NCBI RefSeq assembly: GCF_014205335.1 | Contig: NZ_JACHNH010000001.1 | Span: 8,950,001 to 9,014,000 of the forward strand | Direction: 5' to 3' | Origin: Amorphoplanes digitatis | GTDB lineage: Bacteria; Actinomycetota; Actinomycetes; Mycobacteriales; Micromonosporaceae | DNA length: 64,000 nt | Part shown: positions 1 to 8,802 of the stretch, one piece after another | Numbering within the stretch: the first letter of the stretch is position 1 | Layout: every line of letters begins with the position of its first letter | Translations under genes and position numbers: made by a program | The notes under the pieces: model-generated | What the model saw: only the letters and a program-made list of their open reading frames with translations | What the model was told of the DNA's origin: nothing | The model's database searches: none

Positions 1-1216
1 GACGATCAGGGCGATGGCCGGCAGCGCCGGGAGCACGTACACGGAGAGGCCGGTGACCCGCGCGGCCAGCTCGACCCGGCCGGGGACGCCGGCCACGACG
101 TTTGCCGCGTATGCGCTGCCGTCGAAGCCGAACTGGTTCGCCAGGCTCGCCGCGGCGAGCGCGCCGACGACGACGAGGATGGTGGTCGGCGTGCCGGCGG
201 AATCGCTGCTCACGGCGATGAACACCGGCAGGAAGAAGCCGACCACGCCGAACGTGATGAGGCTGGCCCGCCGCCGGCTGTCGCGCCACCAGTAGCGCAC
301 CTCGCGGGCGGTCAGCGCGCCGAACCGGTTGTGCGGCAGCCAGCGCGGCACGAGCTGGGCGACCGGCTCGCGCCCCGACGCGGCCCGCTCGCGCGGGCCG
401 GAGTGGCCGACCGCACCGAGCATCGCGCCCTCGAGCGTCGCGGACCACCACCGGAGCAGGAGCAGGAGCACCCCGAGGACCATCACCAGCTTGATCGGCA
501 CGGCCCAGGCCCGGCCGGCCACAATGTCCAGACCCAGGGTGTACGGCGCGCCGAACGGCGTCCAGGCGACGACGTCGGCGACCCGGGCGAGGCCGGCCCA
601 GTACCGCGTTCCCGGCGCCGGTGGCCGCGGCCAGTTGCAGCGGGCCGACCAGCGCCGCGAGGACGGCGAGCAGCACCGTCGCCAGGTCCCGGGCACGCCG
701 CGAGCGAAGGGCGGTGGCGAACGCGCTGGTCAGGGCCCGGCTGATCGCGACGCAGAGCAGCAGCCCGGCGGCGACGCCGACGAGCTGGACGCCGGCGGCG
801 ACCGGTCCGCCGAGCCGGGCCGCGGTGTCGACCATGCCGAGGGTGCCGACCAGGGTCGCGGCCGCCGGCAGGCCCACCAGCGAGGCCGCGAACAGGCCGC
901 CGATCAGCGTGCGGTGGCGCAGCGGCAGCAGGGCGAAGCGGGCCGGATCGAGCGACTCGTCCACGCCGAAGAACACCAGCGGCAGGAACAGCCAGCTGAG
1001 CATCACGGCCGCGCCGGCCAACGGCAGGACGGTCTCGGCGGCACGCTGGTCGTCCAGCAGGCCGGGGATGGCCAGCATCGCGTACCCGCCGACGGCCGCG
1101 CACGCCGCCATCACCGCCCCGAACACGAAGAGGGCGCAGCGCCAGCCCTGGCCGCGCAGGCCGTTGGCGGTGATGCGGAGTTTCAGTTTGACGAAGTGCC
1201 GGACGCCTACAGCCAC
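1..1216 (-). pseudogene. ABC-2-type permease, frameshifted and cut by the window edge
   Basis: Partner permease of the ATPase encoded just upstream on the same strand. The GTG at 1216 overlaps the ATPase stop by 10 bp, so translation is probably coupled. From 1216 to about 610 one frame gives a convincing membrane protein (VRHFVKLKLRI, then hydrophobic stretches such as VLPLAGAAVMLSWLFLPLVF). From about 603 down to base 1 the sense moves to another frame (YWAGLARVADVVAWTPFGAP, then IKLVMVLGVLLLLLRWW), while the first frame turns into Arg-rich nonsense. This fits a net one-base insertion somewhere in 603-640. The exporter is therefore either inactivated or the base is a sequencing error. The substrate cannot be deduced, and the end of the gene lies outside the window. 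Confidence 0.75.
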
Positions 1217-1983
1217 GCGAGTTCCGAGCCGGTCGCGGTGCGGCCGCCGACGACCTCGACGAAGACGTCCTCGAGCGACCGCTCGCCGCGCACCTCGGCG
1301 AGCGAGCCGCGCAGCCGGATCGTGCCGTCGGCCATGATCGCGACGTGGGTGCAGAGCCGCTCGACCACCGCCATCACGTGGCTGGAGAAGACGACGGTGC
1401 CGCCGCCCGACACGTACCGCTGGAGGATGTCGCGGATCAGCGCGGCCGACACCGGGTCGACCGCCTCGAACGGCTCGTCCAGCACCAGCAGCCGGGGCGC
1501 GTGCAGCATCGCGCAGGCCAGGCCGATCTTCTTCTTCATGCCGGCGGAGTAGTCGACGACCAGGGTGCGGTTGTCGGCGCCGAGGGCGAGCACGTCCAGC
1601 AACTCGGCGGACCGCCGGTTGACGACGTCGGCGTCCATCCCGCGCAGTAACCCGTGGTAGGCGAGCAACTCCGTGCCGGTGAGCCGGTCGAAGAGGCGTA
1701 CGCCGTCGGGCAGCACGCCGATCCGGGCCTTCGCGGCGACCGGGTCGGCCCACACGTCGTGTCCGAGGATGGCGGCCTGACCGGCGGTGGGCCGCAGCAG
1801 GCCGACCGCCATGGACAGAGTGGTGGTCTTGCCGGCGCCGTTCGGGCCGAGCAGCCCGAAGAACGAGCCGGCGGGCACCTCGAGGTCGATGCCGGCAACC
1901 GCCAGTTTTGTGTCGAAATGCTTGACGAGACCCCGCAACGCGAGCGCCGGTTCCGGGCTCGTGCGCTGGTCGGGGACGGTCAT
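1207..1983 (-). CDS. ABC transporter ATP-binding protein (ABC-2 exporter type)
   Basis: Cytoplasmic ATPase of an ABC-2-type exporter, 258 aa, a usual length for the family. Walker A GPNGAGKT is at residues 46-53, the signature region reads DYSAGMKKKIGLA instead of canonical LSGGQ (as is common in ABC-2 exporters), Walker B is LLVLDEP, and the H-loop is SSHVM. It is first in an operon with the permease that overlaps its stop codon. The ATG at 1983 has a weak AGG about 9 nt upstream. A hairpin at 2006-2042 separates it from the secreted-protein gene upstream. The substrate is unknown; drugs, lipids or peptides are all possible for this family. If the permease frameshift is real, this ATPase has lost its partner. 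Confidence 0.93.
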   Translation of the reverse strand: MTVPDQRTSPEPALALRGLVKHFDTKLAVAGIDLEVPAGSFFGLLGPNGAGKTTTLSMAVGLLRPTAGQAAILGHDVWADPVAAKARIGVLPDGVRLFDRLTGTELLAYHGLLRGMDADVVNRRSAELLDVLALGADNRTLVVDYSAGMKKKIGLACAMLHAPRLLVLDEPFEAVDPVSAALIRDILQRYVSGGGTVVFSSHVMAVVERLCTHVAIMADGTIRLRGSLAEVRGERSLEDVFVEVVGGRTATGSELAWL

Positions 1984-2005
1984 GCGAAGAACCTAACGGC
2001 AAGTA

Positions 2006-2042
2006 AGTGGCCCGGCCACCCCCAGGGCGGTCCGGGCCACTT
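2006..2042 (-). terminator. Hairpin terminator after the barrel-domain gene
   Basis: Perfect 10-bp stem (AGTGGCCCGG with CCGGGCCACT) closing a GC-rich loop, lying between the end of the secreted-protein gene at 2070 and the ATPase start at 1983. There is no strong T-tract, as is usual in actinomycetes. Confidence 0.6.
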
Positions 2043-2069
2043 TCACTTCGGGAACGGGTGGACCCCCGT

Positions 2070-3059
2070 TCACCCCACCCGTTCGATCACGGCGCGCCGG
2101 ATGAGGAACTTGCCCGCCTCGCGGACTCCCTCGAAGGCTGCGTTGTTGAGCAGCACGCAGCTGCCGGAGGTGGTCGCCACCTTGACGGTGATGCTCTTGT
2201 TGTTGTCCAGGTTGGTGACCTTGAGGGTCGTTCCGATCGGGAACGTGCCGCTGGACGCGGCGGGCGCGCCGCCCTCGCCGGACAGGGTGACGGTCGAGCC
2301 CTTGCAGACGACCTCGCCGGTGCCGGTACCGGCGTTGCCATTGCCGGCGTTGCCGGCCGCGGGCGGGTTGGCAGCCGCCGGCGGCTTGGTGGCCGCGGGC
2401 GGGTTGGCGGCCGCGCCCACCCGCTCGATGACGGCGCGCCGGATGAGGAACTTGCCCGCCTCGCGGACTCCCTCGAAGGCTGCGTTGTTGAGCAGCACGC
2501 AGCTGCCGGAGGTGGTCGCCACCTTGACGGTGATGCTCTTGTTGTTGTCCAGGTTGGTGACCTTGAGGGTCGTTCCGATCGGGAACGTGCCGCTGGACGC
2601 GGCGGGCGCGCCGCCCTCGCCGGACAGGGTGACGGTCGAGCCCTTGCAGACGACCTCGCCGGTGCCGGTGCCGGTGCCGGCGTTGCCGGCCGCGGGCGGG
2701 TTGGCGGGTGCCTGCGCGGGCGGCTTGGCGGGTGCCTGCGCCGGCGGCTTGGCGGCAGGGGGCTGGGCCTGGACGTTGCCGGTGCAGCCGGCCGCCGCGC
2801 GGCGCTGGTTGATCAGGTCGACTACCGCCTGGCGGTTCGCGATGCGTGCGTCGGAGAGCGCGTCCCGGGCTTTCCCGCCGGGCTGCTGTTCGGCGATGAA
2901 GTCCAGGTTGTTCTTCAGCGCCTGGTCGAGGCCGGCGCAGTTCTCACCGGCGCTGCTCAGACCCGTGCTGACCGCGAATGCCCCGCCGGCCAGTGCCGCC
3001 GCGGCGACGCCGATCAGCAGTTTCCGAGTCCGCCCGCTGATCTTGCTCTTCCGGTACAT
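2070..3059 (-). CDS. Secreted protein with two identical RlpA-like (double-psi beta-barrel) domains
   Basis: Predicted exported protein of about 329 aa. The ATG at 3059 is preferred over an ATG 42 bp upstream because AAGGAG sits 6 nt before it and MYRKSKISGRTRKLL leads straight into a hydrophobic signal segment. After the signal comes a small domain with two Cys, a Pro/Ala/Lys linker (repeats of KPPAQAPA type), then two copies of a domain of about 83 aa that appear identical in protein sequence, joined by another Pro/Ala linker. Each copy contains PIGTTLKVTNLDNNKSITV, close to the RlpA barrel signature, and two Cys. The Asp expected in the RlpA 'DLS' segment is not evident (it reads CVLLNNAAF), so a binding role is more likely than lytic transglycosylase activity. 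It lies downstream of the symporter. A related but different secreted protein lies at 58.9 kb with a similar leader and ribosome site. Confidence 0.8.
   Translation of the reverse strand: MYRKSKISGRTRKLLIGVAAAALAGGAFAVSTGLSSAGENCAGLDQALKNNLDFIAEQQPGGKARDALSDARIANRQAVVDLINQRRAAAGCTGNVQAQPPAAKPPAQAPAKPPAQAPANPPAAGNAGTGTGTGEVVCKGSTVTLSGEGGAPAASSGTFPIGTTLKVTNLDNNKSITVKVATTSGSCVLLNNAAFEGVREAGKFLIRRAVIERVGAAANPPAATKPPAAANPPAAGNAGNGNAGTGTGEVVCKGSTVTLSGEGGAPAASSGTFPIGTTLKVTNLDNNKSITVKVATTSGSCVLLNNAAFEGVREAGKFLIRRAVIERVG
2078..2674. repeat. Two-copy direct repeat, about 250 bp with period 342 bp
   Basis: The two barrel-domain blocks (about 2078-2332 and 2420-2674) are almost identical at the DNA level, apart from a few changes at the edges such as GTTCGATCAC versus GCTCGATGAC. 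Such identity, including synonymous sites, implies a recent duplication or ongoing gene conversion. Confidence 0.9.
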
Positions 3060-3131
3060 GCACCGCTCCTTAGCGCTAGTCGAACTGCCCCGTTGCAGCA
3101 CCGATAGCTACGGGGCCCGCGCCGTGGAGGG

Positions 3132-3150
3132 TTCAGGAAAGTCTCCTTAA
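3132..3150. promoter_or_regulatory. Imperfect palindrome upstream of the secreted-protein gene
   Basis: TTCAGGAAAGTCTCCTTAA is a 19-bp imperfect palindrome (7 of 9 pairs) beside an AT-rich stretch (ATATATTTA), about 70 bp upstream of the start at 3059. A related TTAAAG-AAA-CTTTAA element sits at the equivalent place before the secreted-protein gene at 58.9 kb, suggesting a common regulator. No regulator can be named. Confidence 0.4.
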
Positions 3151-3156
3151 ATATAT

Positions 3157-4797
3157 TTATGGTTGTAGCGACTCCGGAGCGTGAAGGCGCAGCATGGTGG
3201 CGCCGATGTCGCCCGGCAGCCGTCGCCGGGTCATCAGCGACCCGAGCACCATGACCAGGAAGGCGAGCGGCACGGTCCAGGCCGCGGGCTGCCCGACGAG
3301 CTGTGCGGGCCAGCCGCTGAGCGGCGGCCCCAGGACGGTGAACAACACCGCGCCCATCGCCGCGCCGCCGCCCGCCAGGATGCCGGCGACCGCGCCGACG
3401 TCGGTGAGCCCGCGCCACCAGATGCCGAGCACCAGCAACGGGCAGAAGCTCGACGCGGCGACCGCGAAGGCGAGCCCGACGACCCGCGAGACGTCCATGT
3501 TCGCCACGGAGATGGACAACGCCATCGGCAGGAGCGCGGCCAGCACCGTGGCGAGCCGGAAGTCGCGCACCGAGCCGCCGCCGCGATCGGCGTGCAGCAC
3601 GTCGGTGAAGACCACCCCGGCGACGCTGGTCAGCAGCCCGGACGAGGTGGAGAGGAACGCGGCGAGCGCGCCGGCCGTGACCAGCGCGCCGAGGAACTGG
3701 CCAAGGTGGCCGCCGCCGAGCGCCGCCTCGGGCAGGAGCAGCACCACGGCGTCGGTCCGGCCGGTCATCAACAGCTGCGGCGTGTAGACGCGGCCGAGCA
3801 CGCCGTACATGGTCGGCAGGAGATAGAAGAGGCCGACCAGCCCGAGCACGACGAGGGTCGTGCGCCGCGCCGAGGCGCCGTCCGGGTTGGTGTAGAAGCG
3901 GACCAGCACGTGCGGCAGGCCCATGGTGCCGAGGAACGTGGCCAGGATCAGCGAGTAGGTGGCGAACAGCGTCGCGCCGTCGCCCGGCAGCAGCCAGTCC
4001 GTGCCCCGGCGATCGTCGACGGAGCTGACCTCCGGCACCGGCTCACCCGCGGCGAACGTCCGCTCCTCGCCGGCCTCGACTCGTTCGTGCGAGCCGTCCG
4101 GCAGGGTGAGGGTCGCCGCCTCGGAGAACGTCACGGTGGTGGTGGTCGAGAAGGCCGGGCCGGCCGGCGGTGTCACTGCCGGGCGTCCGTCCGCCTGCCA
4201 TTGCAGGATCAGGAAGATCACCGGTACGGCCAGAGCGGTCAGCTTGAGCCAGTACTGGAAGGCCTGCACGAAGGTGATGGCGCGCATGCCGCCGAGGGCG
4301 ACGTTGGCCGTCACGATGATCCCGACGAGCAGCGCACCCCACTCGTACCGGCCGCCGGTGAGCGTGGCGAAGGTCAGGCCGGCGCCCTGCAACTGGGGTA
4401 CGAGGTAGAGGCAGCCGATGAAGATGACGAACACGGTCGCGAGCCGGCGCAGCAGCGGCGACCGGAGCCGCACCTGGCAGAAGTCGGGCAGGGTGAACGC
4501 GCCGGAACGCCGCAGCGGTGCGGCGACGAAGAGCAGCAGGGCCAGGTAGCCGGCGGCGAAGCCCACCGGGTACCAGAGGACGTCGACGCCGTAGCGCAGG
4601 ATCAGGCCGGCCACGCCGAGGAATGAGGCCGCGGAGAGGTATTCGCCGCCGATCGCGGCGGCGTTCCAGGTGGGGCTGACCGACCGGGAGGCGACCAGGA
4701 AGTCCGAGGTGGTCCGGGCGAACCGCAGCCCGTACGCGCCGATGCCGATCGTGATCGCGGTGACCAGGATCAGCCCCGGAATGACGTACGGGTTCAC
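3157..4797 (-). CDS. Sodium/solute symporter, cation-acetate (ActP/MctC) type
   Basis: Membrane transporter of the SSS family, 546 aa with about 13 hydrophobic segments. It most resembles cation/acetate or monocarboxylate symporters: N-terminal DFLVASRSVSPTWNAAAIGGE, then GEYLSAASFLG, and GLPHVLVRFYTNPDG in the middle. A hydrophilic insertion (about residues 205-270) carries a Thr/Glu-rich loop. The GTG at 4797 overlaps the stop of the DUF485 gene (GTGA), the standard arrangement for this pair. The likely role is uptake of acetate, propionate or pyruvate with sodium or protons. A decayed copy of its last ~80 codons is found at 58541-58793, also followed by a secreted-protein gene. Confidence 0.9.
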   Translation of the reverse strand: MNPYVIPGLILVTAITIGIGAYGLRFARTTSDFLVASRSVSPTWNAAAIGGEYLSAASFLGVAGLILRYGVDVLWYPVGFAAGYLALLLFVAAPLRRSGAFTLPDFCQVRLRSPLLRRLATVFVIFIGCLYLVPQLQGAGLTFATLTGGRYEWGALLVGIIVTANVALGGMRAITFVQAFQYWLKLTALAVPVIFLILQWQADGRPAVTPPAGPAFSTTTTVTFSEAATLTLPDGSHERVEAGEERTFAAGEPVPEVSSVDDRRGTDWLLPGDGATLFATYSLILATFLGTMGLPHVLVRFYTNPDGASARRTTLVVLGLVGLFYLLPTMYGVLGRVYTPQLLMTGRTDAVVLLLPEAALGGGHLGQFLGALVTAGALAAFLSTSSGLLTSVAGVVFTDVLHADRGGGSVRDFRLATVLAALLPMALSISVANMDVSRVVGLAFAVAASSFCPLLVLGIWWRGLTDVGAVAGILAGGGAAMGAVLFTVLGPPLSGWPAQLVGQPAAWTVPLAFLVMVLGSLMTRRRLPGDIGATMLRLHAPESLQP

Positions 4798-5177
4798 GCT
4801 TCCGGCCTGTTGATCACGGCGGCGAAGTCCTGCTCGTTCCGTTCGGCCCAGCGGACGTACGCGACGCCGACGCCGACGAGGAACGGGAACGAGAGCACGC
4901 CGAGCAGCACCCAGGGCAGGTTGGCGCCGAAGACCTTGGCCTTGCCGACCGCCGGGGCGACGGCGAAGAGCAGCGGCAGGGCGCCGAGGCCCGCCACCAC
5001 CACCAGCGAGAGCCGCAGTGCCAGGGCGAGCTGGGCCCGGACCAGGCCCTTGACCAGGGCCTCGCCCACCGGGGTCTGCTCCGCGAGGTCCACCTTGGCG
5101 CGATCCGCCGGTGGGCGGCGAGCCGCTACCTCCCCGAGGACCACCCGGGTCCTCGGGGGCTTCGCTTCGCCGTCCAT
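4794..5177 (-). CDS. DUF485-type small membrane partner of the symporter
   Basis: A 127-aa protein with a polar N-terminal third and two hydrophobic segments (LSLVVVAGLGALPLLFAV and LPWVLLGVLSFPFLVGVGVAY), followed by WAERNEQDFAAVI. That layout matches the DUF485/YjcH-like proteins that accompany acetate permeases. It is cotranscribed with the symporter, with a 4-bp overlap. Its biochemical role is not established; it may assist or regulate the transporter. A shorter protein starting further downstream cannot be excluded. Confidence 0.8.
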   Translation of the reverse strand: MDGEAKPPRTRVVLGEVAARRPPADRAKVDLAEQTPVGEALVKGLVRAQLALALRLSLVVVAGLGALPLLFAVAPAVGKAKVFGANLPWVLLGVLSFPFLVGVGVAYVRWAERNEQDFAAVINRPEA

Positions 5178-5223
5178 GCCCGGCAGTCTCGCCGACGCGT
5201 GTCCATTGTCAAGCCCGGGCGGC

Positions 5224-6915
5224 CTATCGGGTTCCGTAGCCGTCCGGGCAGCTCGTGGTGGGCCTCGGCGGGTTGGCAGCCAGCTCTTCCCGGGCCTGCC
5301 GGCGGGAGAGGTTCCAGCCGCGCCAGTCGTCCGGGTCGACGGCCAGATCGCGGGCGACCGGGTACAGCGCGCAGGCGCGCTTGTCGCCGGTGAGGCGGTT
5401 CAGGGCCGGGACCGCGTCCGGCGAGAGGTTCGAGAGGTAGGCGGTGTCGATCCGGTCGGTTTGCTCGTAGCGCGTGACGTTGCGGTCGGCGATCAGCCGG
5501 TCCGGGTTGGCCGCGGCCAGGCTCAGCAGGGCCAGGACTCCGGCGGCCACGACCGCCCGGGGCAGCCAGAGCGCCTTGAGGCGGATGCCGGCGATCAGGA
5601 CCAGGACGAAGGTCAGGCCCAGCCACATCTCGCAGACGGCGACCAGCACCCGCAGGCGGGTCAGGCCGTAGCTGTCCGCGTACAGGTCCATGCGGTGCAG
5701 TGCCGAGGCGACGATGACCAGGGTCAGCGCCGCGAGGGTGCCGAGGACGGCGCGGATCAGCACGCGGTCGGTGCGGGTCTCCCGGGGCGCCCAGCGTGCC
5801 GCGCCGGCCAGCACCGCCAGGGTGAGGCCCGTGACCACCAGGAGCTGCCAGAAGCCGCTGCGGGCGTACTCCGCGTAGGTCAGGCCCTCGGTGTCCAGGA
5901 CGTGCTTGGAGTCTCCGAACAGGACGGTGAGCTGCACACCGACGAACATCGCGAAGAGCAGGACCAGCAGGGTCAGCGGGACCGCCCACTCCAGGCGTGC
6001 CACCCGGCGCGTGCCCGGGCCGTCCAGCCCGGTCAGGTCCGGCGGGGCCGCCCGCAGGTACGCCGCGCCGCCGAGGATGAAGGTCGTCACGAGGGAGACG
6101 AAGATCCACCGGGCGATCGTGCCGCCGCTGATGTCGGGGAAGGCGTTCTCGATCAGGTCGGCGAAGGCCGCGTCCGCCGAGGCGAACAGCGAACCGAAGA
6201 CGACGAGCAGGGCGATCGAGACCGCGACCGTCGCCGTGATCCGCAGGGCGTTGCCGCCGCCACCGCGCCGGCCGACGGCGGCGATGCCGCGCCCGGCCCA
6301 CGGCAGCGAGCGGAAGCCCGCCAGCGGGGCGAAGACGGAGGCGAGGATCATCGCGCGGAACGACCGGCCGCCCGCGACGGCGAGCGCTCCGGTCAGCACG
6401 GCCGTGCAGAGGCAGAGCAGGAACAGCCAGCCCGCGGACCGGAACGTGCCGACGCCGAGCAGCGCGACCGTCGCCGCCGACCAGGCGAAGCGTGCCTTGG
6501 GCAGGGCGCGCGGGCGCCAGCCGACGAGGGGCTTCGGCGCGGTCGCCGGCGCACGGTGCGGCATCGCGCGCGCCACGATCAGGGCGACGACGCCCGCGAT
6601 CGCGGTGATCAGCCAGCCGAGGCCGGCCCGGTCGAGCGGGATGCTGAGCGCGCCGATCAGGCCCGCGAGGGGCACCGCGATGACGGTTGCCGCGGTGGCC
6701 GCCCGGCCGGGGCCGGGCCAGCGCCGGCCGAATCCGGACTGCGCGGGCCACGGTCCGTGCAGCGGCGGGTGGTGGATGGCGCCCGGCTGCTGCGGCACCG
6801 GCTGCGGCGTCGCGGCCGGCGGCCGCCCGCCCGTCGGCGTCGCCGGGGAGGTGAGGGTCGCCGGTCGCGGCGGGCCGGCCGGGCTGGTCTGTGGGGGTGT
6901 CGGGTCAGTCGGCAC
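5224..6915 (-). CDS. DUF4153/DUF4173 family multi-pass membrane protein
   Basis: A 563-aa integral membrane protein. The first ~75 residues are a Pro/Thr-rich cytoplasmic tail, followed by about ten hydrophobic segments. The segment LTYAEYARSGFWQLLVVTGL is typical of the DUF4173 group. The C-terminal ~110 residues are soluble (DRIDTAYLSNLSPDAVPALN, then a Cys pair). Function is unknown for the family. Only 14 bp separate it from the sensor kinase upstream on the same strand, so it probably belongs to the operon of the response regulator and kinase, perhaps as a target or accessory of that signalling pair. Confidence 0.85.
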   Translation of the reverse strand: MPTDPTPPQTSPAGPPRPATLTSPATPTGGRPPAATPQPVPQQPGAIHHPPLHGPWPAQSGFGRRWPGPGRAATAATVIAVPLAGLIGALSIPLDRAGLGWLITAIAGVVALIVARAMPHRAPATAPKPLVGWRPRALPKARFAWSAATVALLGVGTFRSAGWLFLLCLCTAVLTGALAVAGGRSFRAMILASVFAPLAGFRSLPWAGRGIAAVGRRGGGGNALRITATVAVSIALLVVFGSLFASADAAFADLIENAFPDISGGTIARWIFVSLVTTFILGGAAYLRAAPPDLTGLDGPGTRRVARLEWAVPLTLLVLLFAMFVGVQLTVLFGDSKHVLDTEGLTYAEYARSGFWQLLVVTGLTLAVLAGAARWAPRETRTDRVLIRAVLGTLAALTLVIVASALHRMDLYADSYGLTRLRVLVAVCEMWLGLTFVLVLIAGIRLKALWLPRAVVAAGVLALLSLAAANPDRLIADRNVTRYEQTDRIDTAYLSNLSPDAVPALNRLTGDKRACALYPVARDLAVDPDDWRGWNLSRRQAREELAANPPRPTTSCPDGYGTR

Positions 6916-6929
6916 GGTCTTCTCCGTCT

Positions 6930-7991
6930 TCAGGTGGTCGGCCTCAGGGGCAGCGTCACGTGGATGTGGCAGCCCGGGCGGTTCCGGGTCGGTTCCGGGG
7001 CGCCGGTCGGGTCGACGACCGCGATCGTGCCGTGGTGCAGTTGGACCACCCAGCGGGCGATCGCCAGGCCGAGGCCGGTGCCGCCGTCGGTGGCCCGCTC
7101 GCCCCGGGTGAAGCGTTCGAAGACCCGGTCCCGGTCGGCGGCCGGTATGCCGTCGCCCTCGTCGGCCACCGCCAGCAGGACGTGCTCGTCGTGGCGTTCG
7201 GCGCGGACCGTGACGGTGCCGCCCGGCGGGCTGTGCCGGGCCGCGTTGTCCAGCAGGTTCGCGAAGACCTGGTGCAGGCGCTCGCGGTCGCCCTCGATGC
7301 GGATCTCCGGCGCCGAGACCTGGAAGCGCACGTCGTGGCCGGCGCCGTCCGCGTTGACCGTCGCCTCGCGGACCACGTCGCCGAGGAACCGGCGCACGTC
7401 GATCGGCGCGCGGGCCAGCGGCACCACGCCCGCGTCCAGGCGGGACAGGTCGAGCAGCTCGGTGACCAGCCGGCCCAGGCGTTCCGTCTGGATCAGCGCG
7501 GTCTTCATGGTGTCCGGCTCCGCGGTGCTGACGCCGTCGACGATGTTCTCCAGCAGGCCCCGCAGGGCGGTGATCGGGGTGCGTAGCTCGTGCGAGACGT
7601 TGGCGATCAGTTCGCGGCGCTGCCGGTCAGCCGCCGCCAGGTCCGCCGCCATCTGGTTGAACGCCGTGGCCAGCTCGCCGACCTCGTCGCGGGAGGTCGC
7701 GCGGACCCGGCGGGTGTAGTCGCCGTGCGCCATCGCCTTGGCCGCGACGGTCATCTCGCGCAGCGGCACCGTGGCGCCGTGCGCGATGACCTGGAGGGTG
7801 ACCAGGCCCAGCGCGACGGCGATCGCGAACCAGGAGAGCTCGACCCGCACGAAGTCGAGGCTCCACCAGAAGATCAGCAGCCCGACGCCGCCGGCCAGGC
7901 CGAGGGCAAGGGCCAGCTTGGCCTTGATCGAGCGGACCGGGTCCAGCGGGCGCGGCAGCCAGCCGAGTGCGGCGCGCAGCAGCCGCATCAT
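6930..7991 (-). CDS. Sensor histidine kinase (HAMP, HisKA, HATPase)
   Basis: Membrane sensor kinase of about 353 aa. The start ATG at 7991 overlaps the response-regulator stop (ATGA), which excludes the longer open frame upstream. Two hydrophobic segments lie at about residues 25-45 and 52-70 with almost no extracytoplasmic loop, so it may sense the membrane or a partner protein. A HAMP-like region follows (PLREMTVAAKAMAHGDYTRR), then the H-box ELIANVSHELRTPITALRG, the N-box FANLLDNAARHS, and G-boxes DEGDGIP and GTGLGLAI. Its partner is the OmpR-type regulator directly upstream. Confidence 0.93.
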   Translation of the reverse strand: MMRLLRAALGWLPRPLDPVRSIKAKLALALGLAGGVGLLIFWWSLDFVRVELSWFAIAVALGLVTLQVIAHGATVPLREMTVAAKAMAHGDYTRRVRATSRDEVGELATAFNQMAADLAAADRQRRELIANVSHELRTPITALRGLLENIVDGVSTAEPDTMKTALIQTERLGRLVTELLDLSRLDAGVVPLARAPIDVRRFLGDVVREATVNADGAGHDVRFQVSAPEIRIEGDRERLHQVFANLLDNAARHSPPGGTVTVRAERHDEHVLLAVADEGDGIPAADRDRVFERFTRGERATDGGTGLGLAIARWVVQLHHGTIAVVDPTGAPEPTRNRPGCHIHVTLPLRPTT

Positions 7992-8677
7992 CGCCGGACC
8001 TCGAGCGCGTAGCCGACGCCGTGGACCGTGCGGATCAGGTCCGCGCCGAGCTTGCGCCGCAGACCCTTGATGTGGCTGTCGACCGTGCGGGTGCCCGAGG
8101 CGTCCGCCCAGCCCCACACGTCGGCGAGCAGCCGCTCGCGGGGCAGCACCGTGCGCGGGCGGCCCGCCAGGTGCACCAGCAGGTCGAACTCGGTCGGGGT
8201 CAGCCGGGCCTCGACCCCGGCCCGCAGCACCCGGCGCTCGGCCAGGTTGATCTCCAGGTCGCCGAGGCGGAGCATCGTGCTCTCCGCCGGCGCGACCGGC
8301 GCCGAGTTGCGCGTCGCCCGGCGCAGCAGGGCGTGCACCCGGGCGCTGAGCTCGCGCATCGAGAAGGGCTTGGTCAGGTAGTCGTCGGCGCCGACGGCCA
8401 GGCCGACGAGCAGGTCGGTCTCGTCGTCGCGGGCGGTGAGCATGAGGACCGGCACGGGACGCTCCGCCTGGATGCGGCGGCACACCTCCAGGCCGTCGAA
8501 GCCGGGCAGCATCACGTCGAGGACGATGGCGTCCGGCAGGGTCCGGCGGGCGGCCTCGACCGCGGCCGGGCCGTCGCCGGCGACCTCGACCACGAAGCCC
8601 TCCGCGCGCAGCCGGGCCGCCACCGCCTCGGCGATGGTCCGCTCGTCCTCGACCACGAGCACCTTCTGTGCCGTCAT
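7988..8677 (-). CDS. OmpR-family response regulator
   Basis: DNA-binding response regulator of 229 aa. The receiver domain (KVLVVEDERTIAEAV, phosphoacceptor Asp in IVLDVMLPGFDGLE, Lys in YLTKPFSM) is followed by a winged-helix output domain (LRLGDLEINLAERRVL, and a C-terminal LRRKLGADLIRTVHGVGYAL). The ATG at 8677 is chosen because GGGGAG lies 6 nt upstream; an in-frame start 45 bp further upstream lacks this. It is cotranscribed with the kinase. The upstream intergenic region carries a cluster of DnaA boxes, which could affect its expression. Confidence 0.94.
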   Translation of the reverse strand: MTAQKVLVVEDERTIAEAVAARLRAEGFVVEVAGDGPAAVEAARRTLPDAIVLDVMLPGFDGLEVCRRIQAERPVPVLMLTARDDETDLLVGLAVGADDYLTKPFSMRELSARVHALLRRATRNSAPVAPAESTMLRLGDLEINLAERRVLRAGVEARLTPTEFDLLVHLAGRPRTVLPRERLLADVWGWADASGTRTVDSHIKGLRRKLGADLIRTVHGVGYALEVRR

Positions 8678-8802
8678 GCCGTTCTCCCCTGGCCTCGCCC
8701 GTATCGTGCGCCGCGGGTGCAAGACCGGCGCGCCCCCGTGGCCGCCGATCTCACCCGCGCTGAGCAGCCTATTGATAGGTCGTGCGGGTGCGGGGGTGAG
8801 AT

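Noticed and set aside
329..1552. Long open frame on the plus strand
   Set aside because: Arg/Gly/Gln-rich shadow of the ABC transporter genes on the other strand; no ribosome site or domain.
4810..7719. Open frame of about 970 codons on the plus strand
   Set aside because: Antisense to the DUF485, DUF4153/DUF4173 and kinase genes; composition typical of a high-GC shadow.
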